Numbered from the stretch's first letter, positions 46,351 to 55,347 are shown. The stretch is DNA of 64,000 bases from Dyella sp. RRB7 (GCF_022761115.1 NZ_JAKWJS010000007.1:62001-126000), one strand, 5' to 3'. Translations and numbers: made by a program. Notes: generated by a model from the sequence alone, not told the origin.

Positions 46351-46400
46351 GTACCCGAATTAACTTGGTGCTGGCGATATCCTTGCTGGTGTTCCGTAAA

Positions 46401-46426
46401 GTTTGCTTCCGACCTGGAGCGGACAT
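46401..46426. repeat. Palindromic element, copy D
   Basis: GTTTGCTTCCGACC, then TGGAGCGGACAT. It shares CTTCCGACCTGGAG with copy C. Confidence 0.6.
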
Positions 46427-46614
46427 CGCCCATTGGCTGGCCACATGCCTCCATGGCCGGACCTCGTTATGGCGTAAATTAGGCAAATTGAGCGGAATTT
46501 GAATCCGTTGCTGCGATCAGCTACACCATGCCGGCCGTGACTTGCGGCCGATCTCAGGCTGTTTGGACAGCGGTCGAGAAGCGTACTTGGACCACGTCAA
46601 CTGGGAGCGAGCAG

Positions 46615-47067
46615 ATGGAAGTACGGTCGATTCTCTTGTTGTCTCTATCCCTTCTGCTAATCGCCGACGCCGGGAAGGCTGCGTCAGCACCGCCAGTCGG
46701 ACACGTCACCGGTGTCGGCGGGATATTTTTTAAGGCGAAGGATCCCAAGGCGCTCGCAGCGTGGTATCGCGAGGTCCTTGGAATGCCGGTAGAAGTATGG
46801 GGCGGTGCAGCCCTCCGCTACGATGCGCCAGGGCATCCTTCAGTACTGGCCTGGAATGCGTTTCCGGCTTCAACGAAGTATTTCGCGCCATCGACCGGCG
46901 AATTCATGATCGACTACGCCGTTGACGATATGGATGCCTTGCTTGCGCGGTTGCATGGCAAGGGCGTTGCTGTTCTCAAGCGCGACGACAACGACCCCAA
47001 CGGACGCTTTGCTTGGATTTTGGATCCGGAGGGAAACAAGATCGAACTTTGGGAGCCCAAGCGCTAG
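46615..47067 (+). CDS. Exported VOC (glyoxalase/bleomycin resistance-like) protein
   Basis: This 150-aa protein starts at the ATG at 46615, which has GGGAGCGAG before it. A signal peptide (ILLLSLSLLLIADAGKAASA) is followed by one VOC domain: GGIFFKAKDPKALAAWYREVLGMPVEVWG, FMIDYAVDDMDALLARLHGKGV, and WILDPEGNKIELWEP. The metal-ligand positions typical of the fold are partly present (the final Glu). VOC proteins are normally cytoplasmic, so the signal peptide is unusual. The substrate is unknown. Confidence 0.8.
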   Translation: MEVRSILLLSLSLLLIADAGKAASAPPVGHVTGVGGIFFKAKDPKALAAWYREVLGMPVEVWGGAALRYDAPGHPSVLAWNAFPASTKYFAPSTGEFMIDYAVDDMDALLARLHGKGVAVLKRDDNDPNGRFAWILDPEGNKIELWEPKR

Positions 47068-47454
47068 GCATGATCGGCATTCCAAGCGATCTTTCGCTTT
47101 GGGATACGAAAAGCGGCAGCAAGGAACCGATGGATGGGGCCGCGTTCCCTGATTGGCTGGACTGCGCCGAGGCGGTCATGCTGCCGAAGCCACGCCGGAT
47201 GACTATCGTGGTGCCGATATCTTGCTCGATGGTAACCCATGAAAGTTTGATGCTCCGGCCTGCTTCCGACCCAACGCGAAATTTGTTCAAGGCTGCGATT
47301 GACATCGCCGAACCAAAGTTCGAAACCGCATGCGCCAGCTGCGGCGCACGCGGTTTCGCACCGTGATCCGATAATTGAACAGCTTCGTCCTAGGCCGAAA
47401 CGATACCGCGTGGCATCCGTTCACCACTGCCTCGCTTTCGCTCCGGAACCGTGC
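47068..47454. other. Gap without a clear gene
   Basis: This 387-bp stretch shows no gene I can support. A very degenerate copy of the palindromic element lies at 47257-47280 (GGCCTGCTTCCGACCC, then AACGCGAA). Confidence 0.4.
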
Positions 47455-48447
47455 TTACACTTCCATGACCACCCGGCCATAAGGGCGGCTTTCGATCAGG
47501 TAGCGCAAGGCTTCGGGGGCGTGTTCCAACGGGAAGGTCTTGCTGATCTTGGGCTTGAGCGCGCCTTCACCCAGGTAACCGAAGATCGTACGCATGGCGG
47601 CACCAATGGTTTCCGGCGCGAAGGCACGGAAGCTGAAACCGTGCACGGACGAGGCCTTCCAGATGATGTCGGTGACATCAACGTCGACCTCGCGGCCGCC
47701 CGCGTAGCCAGCGATCACGAGGCTGCCGCCAAATGCCAGTGAGGCAAGGGCCTGACTCGTAAGCTTGCCGCTGACACCATCCACGACAGCGTCAACACCT
47801 TTGCCTTCGGTGATGCGCATGACGCCGTCCTTGAGGGTCTCCTTGGAAAGGTCGATGACATGCTCGTAGCCATCCGCACGCGCGAGCTCGACCTTTTCGG
47901 TGGTGCTCGCCGTGGAGATCACTTTGGACGCGCCCAGTCGGCGTGCAATCTGGATGGTTTCCATGCCCACGGCGCTGCCAATCGCTGGAGCGAGCACGGT
48001 CTGGCCTTCTTTGAACTTGGCCAGTTCGGTAAGCGCCAAGTAACCGGTCAAGTAACCGGCGCCCGCCAGAAACGCCGCGGCGTGCGCGTCATCCAGTTGA
48101 GCCGGCACGGGTATGAGGCCGCCTGCCGGAACGGCGACGAACTCTCGCCAAGTGCCGTCCACCGTCAAACCCAAGCCCTGGCCCGTAACGAAAACGCGAT
48201 CGCCGGCATGGAACTGGGAACCGCCTGATTCGACAACGACGCCTACGCCGGTCTGGCCGCCAATGCGAGGCAGATTCTGGGGCGTGGCGAAATAGATGTG
48301 GCCGGAACGGAAGGTGTTGTCCAGTGGATTCACGCCGACCGCGCGCATGGCCACCAGGACCTCGCCCGCCTTGGGAACAGGGCGTTCCAGGTCGACCAGG
48401 CGGTTTTCCTCATAGCTTCCGTAGGACTGATATTGAATGGCTTTCAT
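47455..48447 (-). CDS. Quinone oxidoreductase-like MDR-family dehydrogenase
   Basis: This 330-aa protein is a zinc-independent medium-chain dehydrogenase. It has GVNPLDNTFRSG in the catalytic domain, GGQTGVGVVVESG, and a nucleotide-binding region with the TVLAPAIGSAVGMETIQIARRLGASKVI motif. The end YLIESRPYGRVVMEV is typical of NADPH:quinone reductases. It has no structural-zinc Cys cluster. It is divergent from an HxlR-type regulator, which points to quinone or electrophile detoxification under redox control. Confidence 0.88.
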   Translation of the reverse strand: MKAIQYQSYGSYEENRLVDLERPVPKAGEVLVAMRAVGVNPLDNTFRSGHIYFATPQNLPRIGGQTGVGVVVESGGSQFHAGDRVFVTGQGLGLTVDGTWREFVAVPAGGLIPVPAQLDDAHAAAFLAGAGYLTGYLALTELAKFKEGQTVLAPAIGSAVGMETIQIARRLGASKVISTASTTEKVELARADGYEHVIDLSKETLKDGVMRITEGKGVDAVVDGVSGKLTSQALASLAFGGSLVIAGYAGGREVDVDVTDIIWKASSVHGFSFRAFAPETIGAAMRTIFGYLGEGALKPKISKTFPLEHAPEALRYLIESRPYGRVVMEV

Positions 48448-48514
48448 TGGGGATCTCGAAGACGGGTTCAGGGGTAAGGGCCAGCCCTAAGGTAAGGACG
48501 AGGCCCCAAAACTA

Positions 48515-48529
48515 GTTCAATAATGCAAC
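48515..48529. promoter_or_regulatory. HxlR operator, copy 1
   Basis: GTTCAATAATGCAAC is an imperfect version of the palindrome 40 bp downstream. It lies nearer the quinone oxidoreductase gene. Confidence 0.7.
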
Positions 48530-48554
48530 CACATTTGAAGTATGCCCCTGCTCG

Positions 48555-48569
48555 GTTGCATAATGCAAC
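48555..48569. promoter_or_regulatory. HxlR operator, copy 2
   Basis: GTTGCAT-A-ATGCAAC is a perfect 7-bp inverted repeat. It is exactly 40 bp (about four helical turns) from copy 1 and 22 bp before the regulator start. Confidence 0.8.
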
Positions 48570-48591
48570 TAGATTTTTGGTAGGACTTCTC

Positions 48592-49071
48592 ATGCGCCGC
48601 ATAAGCTTCGATAAATCCGCGTGTCCTATAGCCCGCAGCCTGGATGCGGTGGGGGACTGGTGGTCGCTGTTGATTGTTCGGGACGCCCTGGCTGGGGTCC
48701 GACGCTTTGGCGATTTTCAGAAGAGCCTCGGCCTGGCCAAAAACATCCTCACGCAGCGCCTCAGGCGTCTGGTGGAGTTGGGCATCATGGAAACGGTTCC
48801 TGCGTCCGACGGCAGCGCCTATCGCGAGTACGCTCTCACGCCCAAGGGGGAAGGGTTGCTGACCGTGATCGTGGCTTTGCGCCAATGGGGCGAGGAGACG
48901 TGTTTCGCGCGGGGCGAAAGCCACAAGTCGCTGCTTGAAGCCAAGACGGGACGCCCAGTGGCGCGCCTTCAAGTGACTTCGCAAGATGGCCGCCCATTAC
49001 GCGCCGCCGACCTGCTACTCGGACGCCTGTCCTGCGACCAGCAGCCCCAAGGAGAGGCAAGCGACTTCTGA
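48592..49071 (+). CDS. HxlR-family (possibly redox-sensing) transcriptional regulator
   Basis: This 159-aa protein has the HxlR winged helix: CPIARSLDAVGDWWSLLIVRDALAGVRRFGDFQKSLGLAKNILTQRLRRLVELGIME. It keeps the N-terminal Cys (DKSACPIA) that in YodB- and QorR-type members senses quinones or oxidants. The divergent quinone oxidoreductase gene and twin palindromes between them suggest autorepression plus control of that enzyme. The ATG at 48592 was chosen because upstream in-frame residues would overlap the operator. Confidence 0.9.
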   Translation: MRRISFDKSACPIARSLDAVGDWWSLLIVRDALAGVRRFGDFQKSLGLAKNILTQRLRRLVELGIMETVPASDGSAYREYALTPKGEGLLTVIVALRQWGEETCFARGESHKSLLEAKTGRPVARLQVTSQDGRPLRAADLLLGRLSCDQQPQGEASDF

Positions 49072-49524
49072 TGATCGTATGGCGCCAGGGACGCGCGCTT
49101 GCTTCCGCCATCGGCGACACGCTCTTCTACCCAGGCGGCTCTACGGGCTGCATCAAAGTGATTCGCGACCCACGGCACCGTGCTGTCGCGCTTGATTTCT
49201 GGGTGGACGGAATGCCGTCGGCAAGGCGTAACGTTCGAGTATCACGACGATCGATGGGTTTGGACGAGCGGCGGCCCGTAAAAAGGTAGGGCCCCGTGAC
49301 GTCCGCTTTCCATCCATGGCTTATCGTTGGGAAGCAGTGATCGGCGTCTGGCTTTGCGCGGGGTTGTTGGCCGGGCATGGGGCACGCAAGGTTCCTGGAA
49401 GCCGGTGCTTTAGGGGTTTTGCCCAGGAAATGCGCACAGTTGCATGACTCATCGTGCACGTCCGTCTAGCTACGAGGCGGCTGGTGCACATGACACCTAT
49501 CCGCCTGACGACAGAGGTGTTTCC
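49072..49524. other. Gap with only small doubtful frames
   Basis: This 453-bp stretch has a 72-codon frame (49071-49289, MIVWRQGRALASAIGDTLFY) with no domain and no RBS that I trust, a 43-codon hydrophobic frame at 49316-49447, and half of a palindromic element at 49299-49320. Confidence 0.4.
49316..49447 (+). CDS. Possible 43-aa membrane peptide
   Basis: The frame MAYRWEAVIGVWLCAGLLAG then HGARKVPGSRC has one hydrophobic stretch followed by basic residues, as in small membrane peptides. No strong RBS is seen. Many such frames occur by chance in GC-rich DNA. Confidence 0.2.
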   Translation: MAYRWEAVIGVWLCAGLLAGHGARKVPGSRCFRGFAQEMRTVA

Positions 49525-50193
49525 ATGAGAAAACTCATCGTGTCTACGTTTGCCTCGCTTGACGGAATCATGCAAGCACCCGGCGGACCGGAAGAAGACC
49601 CTACCGGCGGTTTTGCCCTTGGCGGCTGGATGTTCGGCTACGCCGACGAAAGCATGGACATTTCAGCAGCAGGTTTCGACGGAAAGGATCGCGAGCTGGT
49701 GCTCGGGCGCAGGACATATCAGATATTCGAAGCGTACTGGCCTTATCAGCCGGTTGACCATCCGATTGCGAAGACGCTCAATGCGGCGAAGAAGTACGTT
49801 GCTTCGCGCACGTTGACGATGCTCCATTGGAACAACTCGATCCCTCTCCACGGCGATGTCGTCTCGGCCATCGTCACCCTCAAGGACCAACCGGGTCCCG
49901 ACCTGCAGATAATCGGCAGCGGCAACTTGATTCAAGCGCTCCAGGCTTCCTCGCTGATCGACGAGTACAACGTGTGGACCTTTCCCGTGGTGCTTGGACG
50001 GGGCAAGCGCCTCTTCGGCGAGACCGCCAAGCCATCGGCGCTTCGGCTCGTTGGCTCCCGGGTTTCGACCGCAGGCGTTGTGATGAGCACCTATGTGCCA
50101 AGCGGCGATATCCATCCCGGTTCGTTCTCCAATGCCGAGCCGAGCGGGAAGGAGCTGGCCAGGCGCAAGAAGATGGCCGATGAGATGTGGTGA
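49525..50193 (+). CDS. Dihydrofolate reductase/RibD C-terminal domain-like protein (YyaP type)
   Basis: This 222-aa protein fits the RibD_C family of small standalone proteins: MRKLIVSTFASLDGIMQAPGGPEEDPTGGFALGGW, then ELVLGRRTYQIFEAYWP, LQIIGSGNLIQALQASSLIDEYNVWTFPVVLGRGKRLFGE. It likely binds NADPH and reduces an unknown small molecule. GAGGTG precedes the ATG at 49525. The last ~30 residues (SFSNAEPSGKELARRKKMADEMW) extend past the usual domain. Confidence 0.85.
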   Translation: MRKLIVSTFASLDGIMQAPGGPEEDPTGGFALGGWMFGYADESMDISAAGFDGKDRELVLGRRTYQIFEAYWPYQPVDHPIAKTLNAAKKYVASRTLTMLHWNNSIPLHGDVVSAIVTLKDQPGPDLQIIGSGNLIQALQASSLIDEYNVWTFPVVLGRGKRLFGETAKPSALRLVGSRVSTAGVVMSTYVPSGDIHPGSFSNAEPSGKELARRKKMADEMW

Positions 50194-50324
50194 TGTGAAG
50201 GAAAAGTGCCTGCCATCCATTCATTGAAGCCGGCGACGCTTCGCGGATAGGCTTAGCTCTAGCGTTGAATGCCGCGTCCGATCCCGCATGGATGCGCTAG
50301 ATCCATCACCGGGGTGAGCCGCTT

Positions 50325-51083
50325 ATGCATCCGACATGGTCCGTGCTGGTATTGATCCTTGCATCATTCGCCGCCGGCGTGCAGAACGCGTTGGCCGGGG
50401 GCGGGTCTTTCCTTACGTTTCCCGCGCTGCTGTTTGCTGGCCTTGATCCCCGCGCGGCGAATATCGCATCCACCATCGCACTGTTCCCAGGCCAGGTGAC
50501 GACGGGCCTGGCGGGCCGCGCGCAGGTTTCGGGGGCCGAGGGCTTGTCCTTCCGCACGCTGCTTTGGATCAGCCTGGTCGGTGGCGCGCTTGGGGCGGTG
50601 TTATTGCTTGTCACGCCGGTCAGCGTGTTTACCAGGCTCGTGCCATATCTGGTGTTGTTCGCTACTGTCGTATTCGCCTGGGGCAGCTTTTTCAGAAAGC
50701 CGCCTAGCCATGGCGCCAAACCGGCGCTGGATCGACGCGCTGCCGCGGTCGTGCAGTTCTTCATCGCCATCTATGGTGGTTATTTCGGCGGCGGCATCGG
50801 CATCCTTATGTTGGCGGCGCTCACGGCGGCGGGCCTTGGCGTGCGCGTGGCCGGTGCCACCAAGAATGTCCTGGCGGCAGTGATGAATGCCTCGGCAGTG
50901 GTGATCTTCCTGGTGCAGGCTCGCATCCTTCCCTGGTCGTTGATCGCCTGCGTCGCCATTCCCGCGATCGTCGGCGGTCAGATAGGTGCCCACTTATTGC
51001 ACCGGGTCAACGAGAAGGTGCTGCGCATCGCCATCGTCTGTATCGGTGTGGCGCTGACGGTGGGTTTGTTCGTGACGAATTGA
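50325..51083 (+). CDS. TSUP-family (TauE/SafE, DUF81) membrane transporter
   Basis: This 252-aa protein has eight predicted helices. The TSUP half-repeats each start with a glycine-rich loop: FAAGVQNALAGGGSFLTFPALL in the first half and FFIAIYGGYFGGGIGILMLAALTAAG in the second. Members carry sulfite, sulfoacetate or other anions, usually out of the cell. No neighbour indicates the substrate. Confidence 0.9.
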   Translation: MHPTWSVLVLILASFAAGVQNALAGGGSFLTFPALLFAGLDPRAANIASTIALFPGQVTTGLAGRAQVSGAEGLSFRTLLWISLVGGALGAVLLLVTPVSVFTRLVPYLVLFATVVFAWGSFFRKPPSHGAKPALDRRAAAVVQFFIAIYGGYFGGGIGILMLAALTAAGLGVRVAGATKNVLAAVMNASAVVIFLVQARILPWSLIACVAIPAIVGGQIGAHLLHRVNEKVLRIAIVCIGVALTVGLFVTN

Positions 51084-51272
51084 ACTTGCACCTTCGCTAG
51101 AACTTTGCCGAACCGGTACGGTCACATCCCCGTTGTTAAGCGCCCGATGGGCGTTGGACCCACCTCAGTTGAGCCAGTCATCGTCGACTGGTTTGGCGCG
51201 GGGTGCTGAAGGGGCGCGGTGGCAGACACGGTTTGCCGGCCGACCTGACGTTTACACACGGAGGTCGCGGGC

Positions 51273-51995
51273 ATGCATGGTGACGGCGTCCTAGGCTACA
51301 AGCGCGGGAGGCCGGGCAACGCGCGCTTCCAAGATTCCCGGGCGAGGGAGTCCCCAGCGGCCCAGATCCTAAGGGGCGGGGTGGTGCTGGGTGTTGTAAC
51401 CGTCCTGCATCTGTCACTCATGGTCTATTGGACGATACCGCCAGCACCGATCGCTGGAGCGCGCGCGCTGTTCACCGAGGACGACGCGGATGCACTGAAG
51501 GTGCGCTTCGTCGAAACACTCCCAAGCACCGCCATGCCAAAAGCTGCCAGCCATCCCCACCCTGCCGCGCGCGCAACGGCCACGATGTCGATAGGCGTTC
51601 CAACAACGCGATCTGCAGTTGTCGCCACAAAAGTCCCAGCCTCTGCCGAGCCTTTGGCAGTGGCGCCGGAAGAACGGCACGTGGATACCGAGGTCTTGGC
51701 GCCGAGATACGAGGGTCCTGCGACGCCTTACGGGAACCCCTTGCTCAGGGGAACGCAAACAGGAAACCTCACCGAGAATGTTTCACGTATTCCTGGCGGT
51801 CCCGACGAAGCACGTGTCGGCACCATCGCGCTCAAGGAGCCGCCGAGCGTCGCGCAGGTTATCGCGGGAACGGGCCACTACATGAACTGCAGCCAGGTCA
51901 GGATCGCCCGGTTTCTATCGGCCAGCGAGATGGATAGACGACGCATCACCAAGCAAGAGCTGGATCAGGCTTTTACCGAGTTTGGCTGCAAGTAG
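51273..51995 (+). CDS. Single-helix membrane protein with Ala/Pro/Thr-rich periplasmic part, unknown function
   Basis: This 240-aa protein has GGAGGTC before the ATG, a basic N-terminus and one membrane helix (ILRGGVVLGVVTVLHLSLMVYW). An Ala/Pro/Thr-rich linker follows, then a small C-terminal domain with two Cys (GTGHYMNCSQVRIARFL, FTEFGCK) that could form a disulphide. The layout resembles TonB-type energy proteins, but no TonB C-terminal domain is present. I do not recognise the family. Confidence 0.6.
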   Translation: MHGDGVLGYKRGRPGNARFQDSRARESPAAQILRGGVVLGVVTVLHLSLMVYWTIPPAPIAGARALFTEDDADALKVRFVETLPSTAMPKAASHPHPAARATATMSIGVPTTRSAVVATKVPASAEPLAVAPEERHVDTEVLAPRYEGPATPYGNPLLRGTQTGNLTENVSRIPGGPDEARVGTIALKEPPSVAQVIAGTGHYMNCSQVRIARFLSASEMDRRRITKQELDQAFTEFGCK

Positions 51996-52045
51996 ATCGC
52001 GGTGCTGCATGGACCTATGTGGATCGCCCGCTTGTCTAGGCTGAA

Positions 52046-52071
52046 GTCTCTGCCTTCGACCTGAAGCAAAC
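52046..52071. repeat. Palindromic element, very degenerate copy
   Basis: GTCTCTGCCTTCGACC, then TGAAGCAAAC. Only the CTTCGACC core is kept. Confidence 0.35.
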
Positions 52072-52081
52072 GCCGAGGTAG

Positions 52082-52534
52082 ATGAACATCGGCAGGTGTG
52101 CGCCGGCCGGTGCATCGGCCGAGAGTCCGTTGCTCTGTATGTCATCGGTGAAGGGCATGCGTTTCAAAACGCCGGAGGCCATTTGCCGTCACTGTTGCCA
52201 CCATGCAGGCTCGGCCGGGATGTCCATGCATCGTGTCGACAGTCTGTCCCCGGGTGGCTCGCCCACCCGCGTTGTCGAGGCGTCTGGACTTCCAAACTGG
52301 CATGATGCCGGACGCCAGGCGAGCGTGTTGGGCAGCGACTGGTCGATCTTCCCCCCGCTGGCGCAGGATTTCGGCGGCAAGCCGGCCATGATTCTCGGCG
52401 CCGATCTGATCGGCCGCTATCGGCTGGCCTACGACCATCCGTCAACGATCCGGCGCAGATACCGACCCATGGCGTCGCTGCCTGCCCCGCAGCGTAAGGC
52501 GCAAACCCCTGCTCGAAAGCAAGACTTTCCCTGA
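52082..52534 (+). pseudogene. Possible remnant of a retropepsin-like aspartic protease
   Basis: The frame has no signal peptide and a poorly conserved first half. The segment FPPLAQDFGGKPAMILGADL followed by IGRYRLAYDH resembles the C-terminal end of retropepsin-like proteases (LLG(M/A)DLL..., then beta strand), which exist intact at 56625-58388. The catalytic DTGA motif is missing. It may be a 3' fragment of a decayed copy, or a chance frame. Confidence 0.35.
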
Positions 52535-52624
52535 ACCGGCGGCAGGCTTTGCTTCGAAGCCCATGGCACCCATCTTGCTGTAACTTGAGCGATAGCCGTC
52601 CGATTTCCGCGCCCTGGGGCCTGC

Positions 52625-53707
52625 ATGCCTATACCGTTCGCCAAGCAGCAGCGAGCCGACGATGCGAGTCATCGACGTGAGTACATGCACTATCTGGCCC
52701 AGCGCATGGCTCCGGCGATCCATGCGCTGACGTGGCTGGCGGTGTTCGCCTATCTGCTGGCGGCCGGAGGACGCGCGCTTGTCAGTCCTTCGCCGGTGCC
52801 CCTGCTGCTACGCCTGGCCCCCACCGTACCGCTGGCCCTGTTGGCCCTGGTTGCCCGCCACGAAAAGCGGCCTGTACCGCTCAGCCTGTTGGCGTTGTCG
52901 TGCGTGCTGCTGTTGGAGATTGGCGTCAATTTGAACGGCATTGGACAAGTGCCGGGTCAGCGGCTGGTACTGCCTGGCCTGTTGTTGCCCGTGGCGTCAT
53001 CCGTCATCTGGTTGGGGCGCTGGGATTTCATCGCCGCGATGGTGCTGTGCGCACTCGGTCCATTGCCGATGCTGCTGTTGGGCGCGGCCAACGGCTTGCC
53101 GGTGTTCCAGTATGCCGTCTACATGACCATCGCCATTTCCGTGGCCGCGGTGTTGCGCGCTTTCATGACACGCACGCTGTTCGAACAATTCCGGCTGGAA
53201 AAGCAATTGCGGGCGCAAGCCCATACCGATGGGTTGACCGGGCTGTTGCAGCGCAACCGCTTTCTTGAACTGGCGCGTTACGCGTTGAGTGACATCTACC
53301 TCCAGCGGATGCCGGCGGCCATGCTCTATCTGGATGCCGACCACTTCAAGCAGCTCAACGATGAGTTCGGTCACGCCGCGGGCGATGACGTACTGACCAA
53401 ACTGGCCGATGGCCTGCGCAAGCACATGCGCGAGTCGGACCTGATCGGCCGGGTCGGCGGCGAAGAATTCGCCGTGCTGCTGCCTGGCCTCAACCTTGCG
53501 CTGGCGCACGCCCGGGCAGAGCAGCTACGCCAGGCCATGCGCACGGTTCACCGACCGGATCGGTCCTTGACCATCAGCATAGGCATCGCCCCATGCAACC
53601 GGCACGGCGAATCGATTGAGAGCCTGATGTCGCGCGCCGATAAGGCGATGCGCCAGGCCAAGATCAACGGTCGCAACCAGGTGGTGATCGATGATTCCAT
53701 GGCATAG
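52625..53707 (+). CDS. Membrane diguanylate cyclase (GGDEF)
   Basis: This 360-aa protein has about six membrane helices (residues 30-180, e.g. ALTWLAVFAYLLAAGG, FIAAMVLCALGPLPMLLLGAA) and no HAMP domain. A GGDEF domain follows: HTDGLTGLLQRNRFLELA, YLDADHFKQLNDEFGHAAGDDVL, and the active site RVGGEEFAVLLPG. RESD five residues earlier keeps the I-site. The membrane part has no named sensor motif that I can identify. Confidence 0.88.
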   Translation: MPIPFAKQQRADDASHRREYMHYLAQRMAPAIHALTWLAVFAYLLAAGGRALVSPSPVPLLLRLAPTVPLALLALVARHEKRPVPLSLLALSCVLLLEIGVNLNGIGQVPGQRLVLPGLLLPVASSVIWLGRWDFIAAMVLCALGPLPMLLLGAANGLPVFQYAVYMTIAISVAAVLRAFMTRTLFEQFRLEKQLRAQAHTDGLTGLLQRNRFLELARYALSDIYLQRMPAAMLYLDADHFKQLNDEFGHAAGDDVLTKLADGLRKHMRESDLIGRVGGEEFAVLLPGLNLALAHARAEQLRQAMRTVHRPDRSLTISIGIAPCNRHGESIESLMSRADKAMRQAKINGRNQVVIDDSMA

Positions 53708-54039
53708 CTGCACGGGGTAATCCATCCAGATCGGTCGCGGTACATGCAGGCGCCTTGAAGTTCCAATAGCGGTGTCGCCCCACGCTGGCCCGGTGGCATC
53801 TGTGCTTGGCGCCCATGCCGGATCGAACAGTGTCTTCGCGGGTGGTATCGCGGCGAAGGTCGGATTTCTTCTGGCCATAAACACCCACGTTGAATACATC
53901 AGGCGCGGCATGCGCCTGTTGTCCTGTTTCTGGGGCACGACCGACCCACATCGAGTGTCCAGGTGGGCGGCTGGCGTCGCAATCCGAAGCGGAACGGGCG
54001 ATCATCTCCCGCATCGGGCTCATCTTTGATGGAGGCGGC
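53708..54039. other. Gap without a gene
   Basis: This 332-bp stretch shows no supported gene, repeat or operator. Confidence 0.4.
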
Positions 54040-55194
54040 GTGCGAGTGCCATGGCGGATGTTTATCGCGTTGATCCTGCTGGTCGCAAAATGCTCGTTTG
54101 CCATAGGCTGTGGGCTCCCCGCCAGCAGCGCGACCATCGAGGTACCGGGACACCCTTTTGCCGCTGTTTCCAGTCCGGACGACTGCTGGCTGTTTGTCTC
54201 CCTGAGTGTCGGCAACGAGAAGGGAGCGTTGGGCGTACTCAAGAACACGGGTGACGGCTTTGCGCTCGACTATGTTGTTCCGCTGGCCGGCCCGGCCTTC
54301 GGCGAATCCATATCGCCAGGCGGGGATATCTTGGCTGTCACCGAAGGGGCGACGGTCGAAGTGTTTGAGGTTGGGAAACTGGTTCGCCATGAGTCGCATC
54401 CTGTCACGGCGAGGCTCCAGGAGGGACGCGATGCCGGCGCTATCTACGCGAGCATGAGTCCAGACGGCAAGCTATTGTTTGTAAGCGATGAATACGCCAA
54501 GCGGGTGAGCATCTTTGACTTGGCCAAAGTGCGGGAGGGGCCAGGGGATGGTTCGTCCCTGGTTGGCCGGATTCCCGCCGGCATCGCGCCTGTCGGGCTT
54601 GCAACGTCGCCCGATGGCAAGTGGTTGTACGTGACGAGCGAAGTGGGCCCGCCGGTGCCGGGTGGCAAATCGTGCAAGCCGGAGGGAAAGGATGGGCGGT
54701 CTCATCCGGAGGGGCTCTTGTTGCGCGTCAACGTGGAGATGGCGGTATCCGACCCGGCCCATGCGATCACGGGTGTACTACCGGTAGGGTGCAATCCCGT
54801 CAGGGTTGCGGTCAGTCCATCAGGCAAGGATCTATGGGTATCGGCCCGAGGCGACGACTCGCTGCTCCGGCTTCAGCCGGCGGATTGGACGGCCGATGGC
54901 GCTCATCTCAAACTCAAGGTCTACCCGGTTGGGCCAAACCCCATAGGCATCGCTGTGCGTGGAGACGACTCCCAGGTCTGGGTGGCGGTTTCGGATCGGT
55001 TCGGAAAGAGGGGGCGAGGCGTCTTGGCCGGGCTTGCGTATCAACCCGGGGATGTGAGCAACCATGAGGTCAAGCTCATGAAAACGGATAACCTTGAGTA
55101 TCCGAGGGAGGTCGCGTTCTTTCACGACAACCGCACGCTGGCCGTTACATTGTTCGATGCGAATCGGGTGGCCATCGTTCGTACGCCGGACTGA
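54040..55194 (+). CDS. Exported YncE/lactonase-type beta-propeller protein
   Basis: This protein of about 384 aa is a seven-bladed propeller with repeated blades such as YASMSPDGKLLFVSDEYAKRVSIFDLA, PVGLATSPDGKWLYVTSEV, PVRVAVSPSGKDLWVSARGDDSLL and PIGIAVRGDDSQVWVAVSDR. An N-terminal hydrophobic signal (MFIALILLVAKCSFAIGC) exports it. GTG at 54040 with GGAGGC upstream is my choice; GTG 54046 and ATG 54058 are possible. YncE-like proteins bind ligands or DNA, and others are lactonases. The role here is unknown. It opens a run of exported proteins. Confidence 0.8.
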   Translation: MRVPWRMFIALILLVAKCSFAIGCGLPASSATIEVPGHPFAAVSSPDDCWLFVSLSVGNEKGALGVLKNTGDGFALDYVVPLAGPAFGESISPGGDILAVTEGATVEVFEVGKLVRHESHPVTARLQEGRDAGAIYASMSPDGKLLFVSDEYAKRVSIFDLAKVREGPGDGSSLVGRIPAGIAPVGLATSPDGKWLYVTSEVGPPVPGGKSCKPEGKDGRSHPEGLLLRVNVEMAVSDPAHAITGVLPVGCNPVRVAVSPSGKDLWVSARGDDSLLRLQPADWTADGAHLKLKVYPVGPNPIGIAVRGDDSQVWVAVSDRFGKRGRGVLAGLAYQPGDVSNHEVKLMKTDNLEYPREVAFFHDNRTLAVTLFDANRVAIVRTPD

Positions 55195-55254
55195 AGGACG
55201 TGATTGATTCAAGAGGCTGAAGCGAAAGGCCGGCTTCGGGTCTGAAGCAGCCGC

Positions 55255-55278
55255 GTCCGCTTTCGATCCAAGGTCTGC
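55255..55278. repeat. Palindromic element, copy E
   Basis: GTCCGCTTTCGATCC, then AAGGTCTGC. The left half matches the consensus almost fully. It lies in the gap before the small frameshifted gene. Confidence 0.55.
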
Positions 55279-55347
55279 GGGCTTGAGTCAGCATCCGTCG
55301 CGTCGGACTGGCCGCTTCACCTTTTCGCATGGAATACAGGGACAGGT

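Noticed and set aside
49071-49289. 72-codon frame after the HxlR gene
   Set aside because: Overlaps the HxlR stop, but no domain or composition supports it; left as a note in the gap entry.
48592-50193. HxlR plus RibD-like gene as one operon
   Set aside because: A 450-bp gap with repeats separates them, and the RibD-like gene has its own RBS and space for a promoter.
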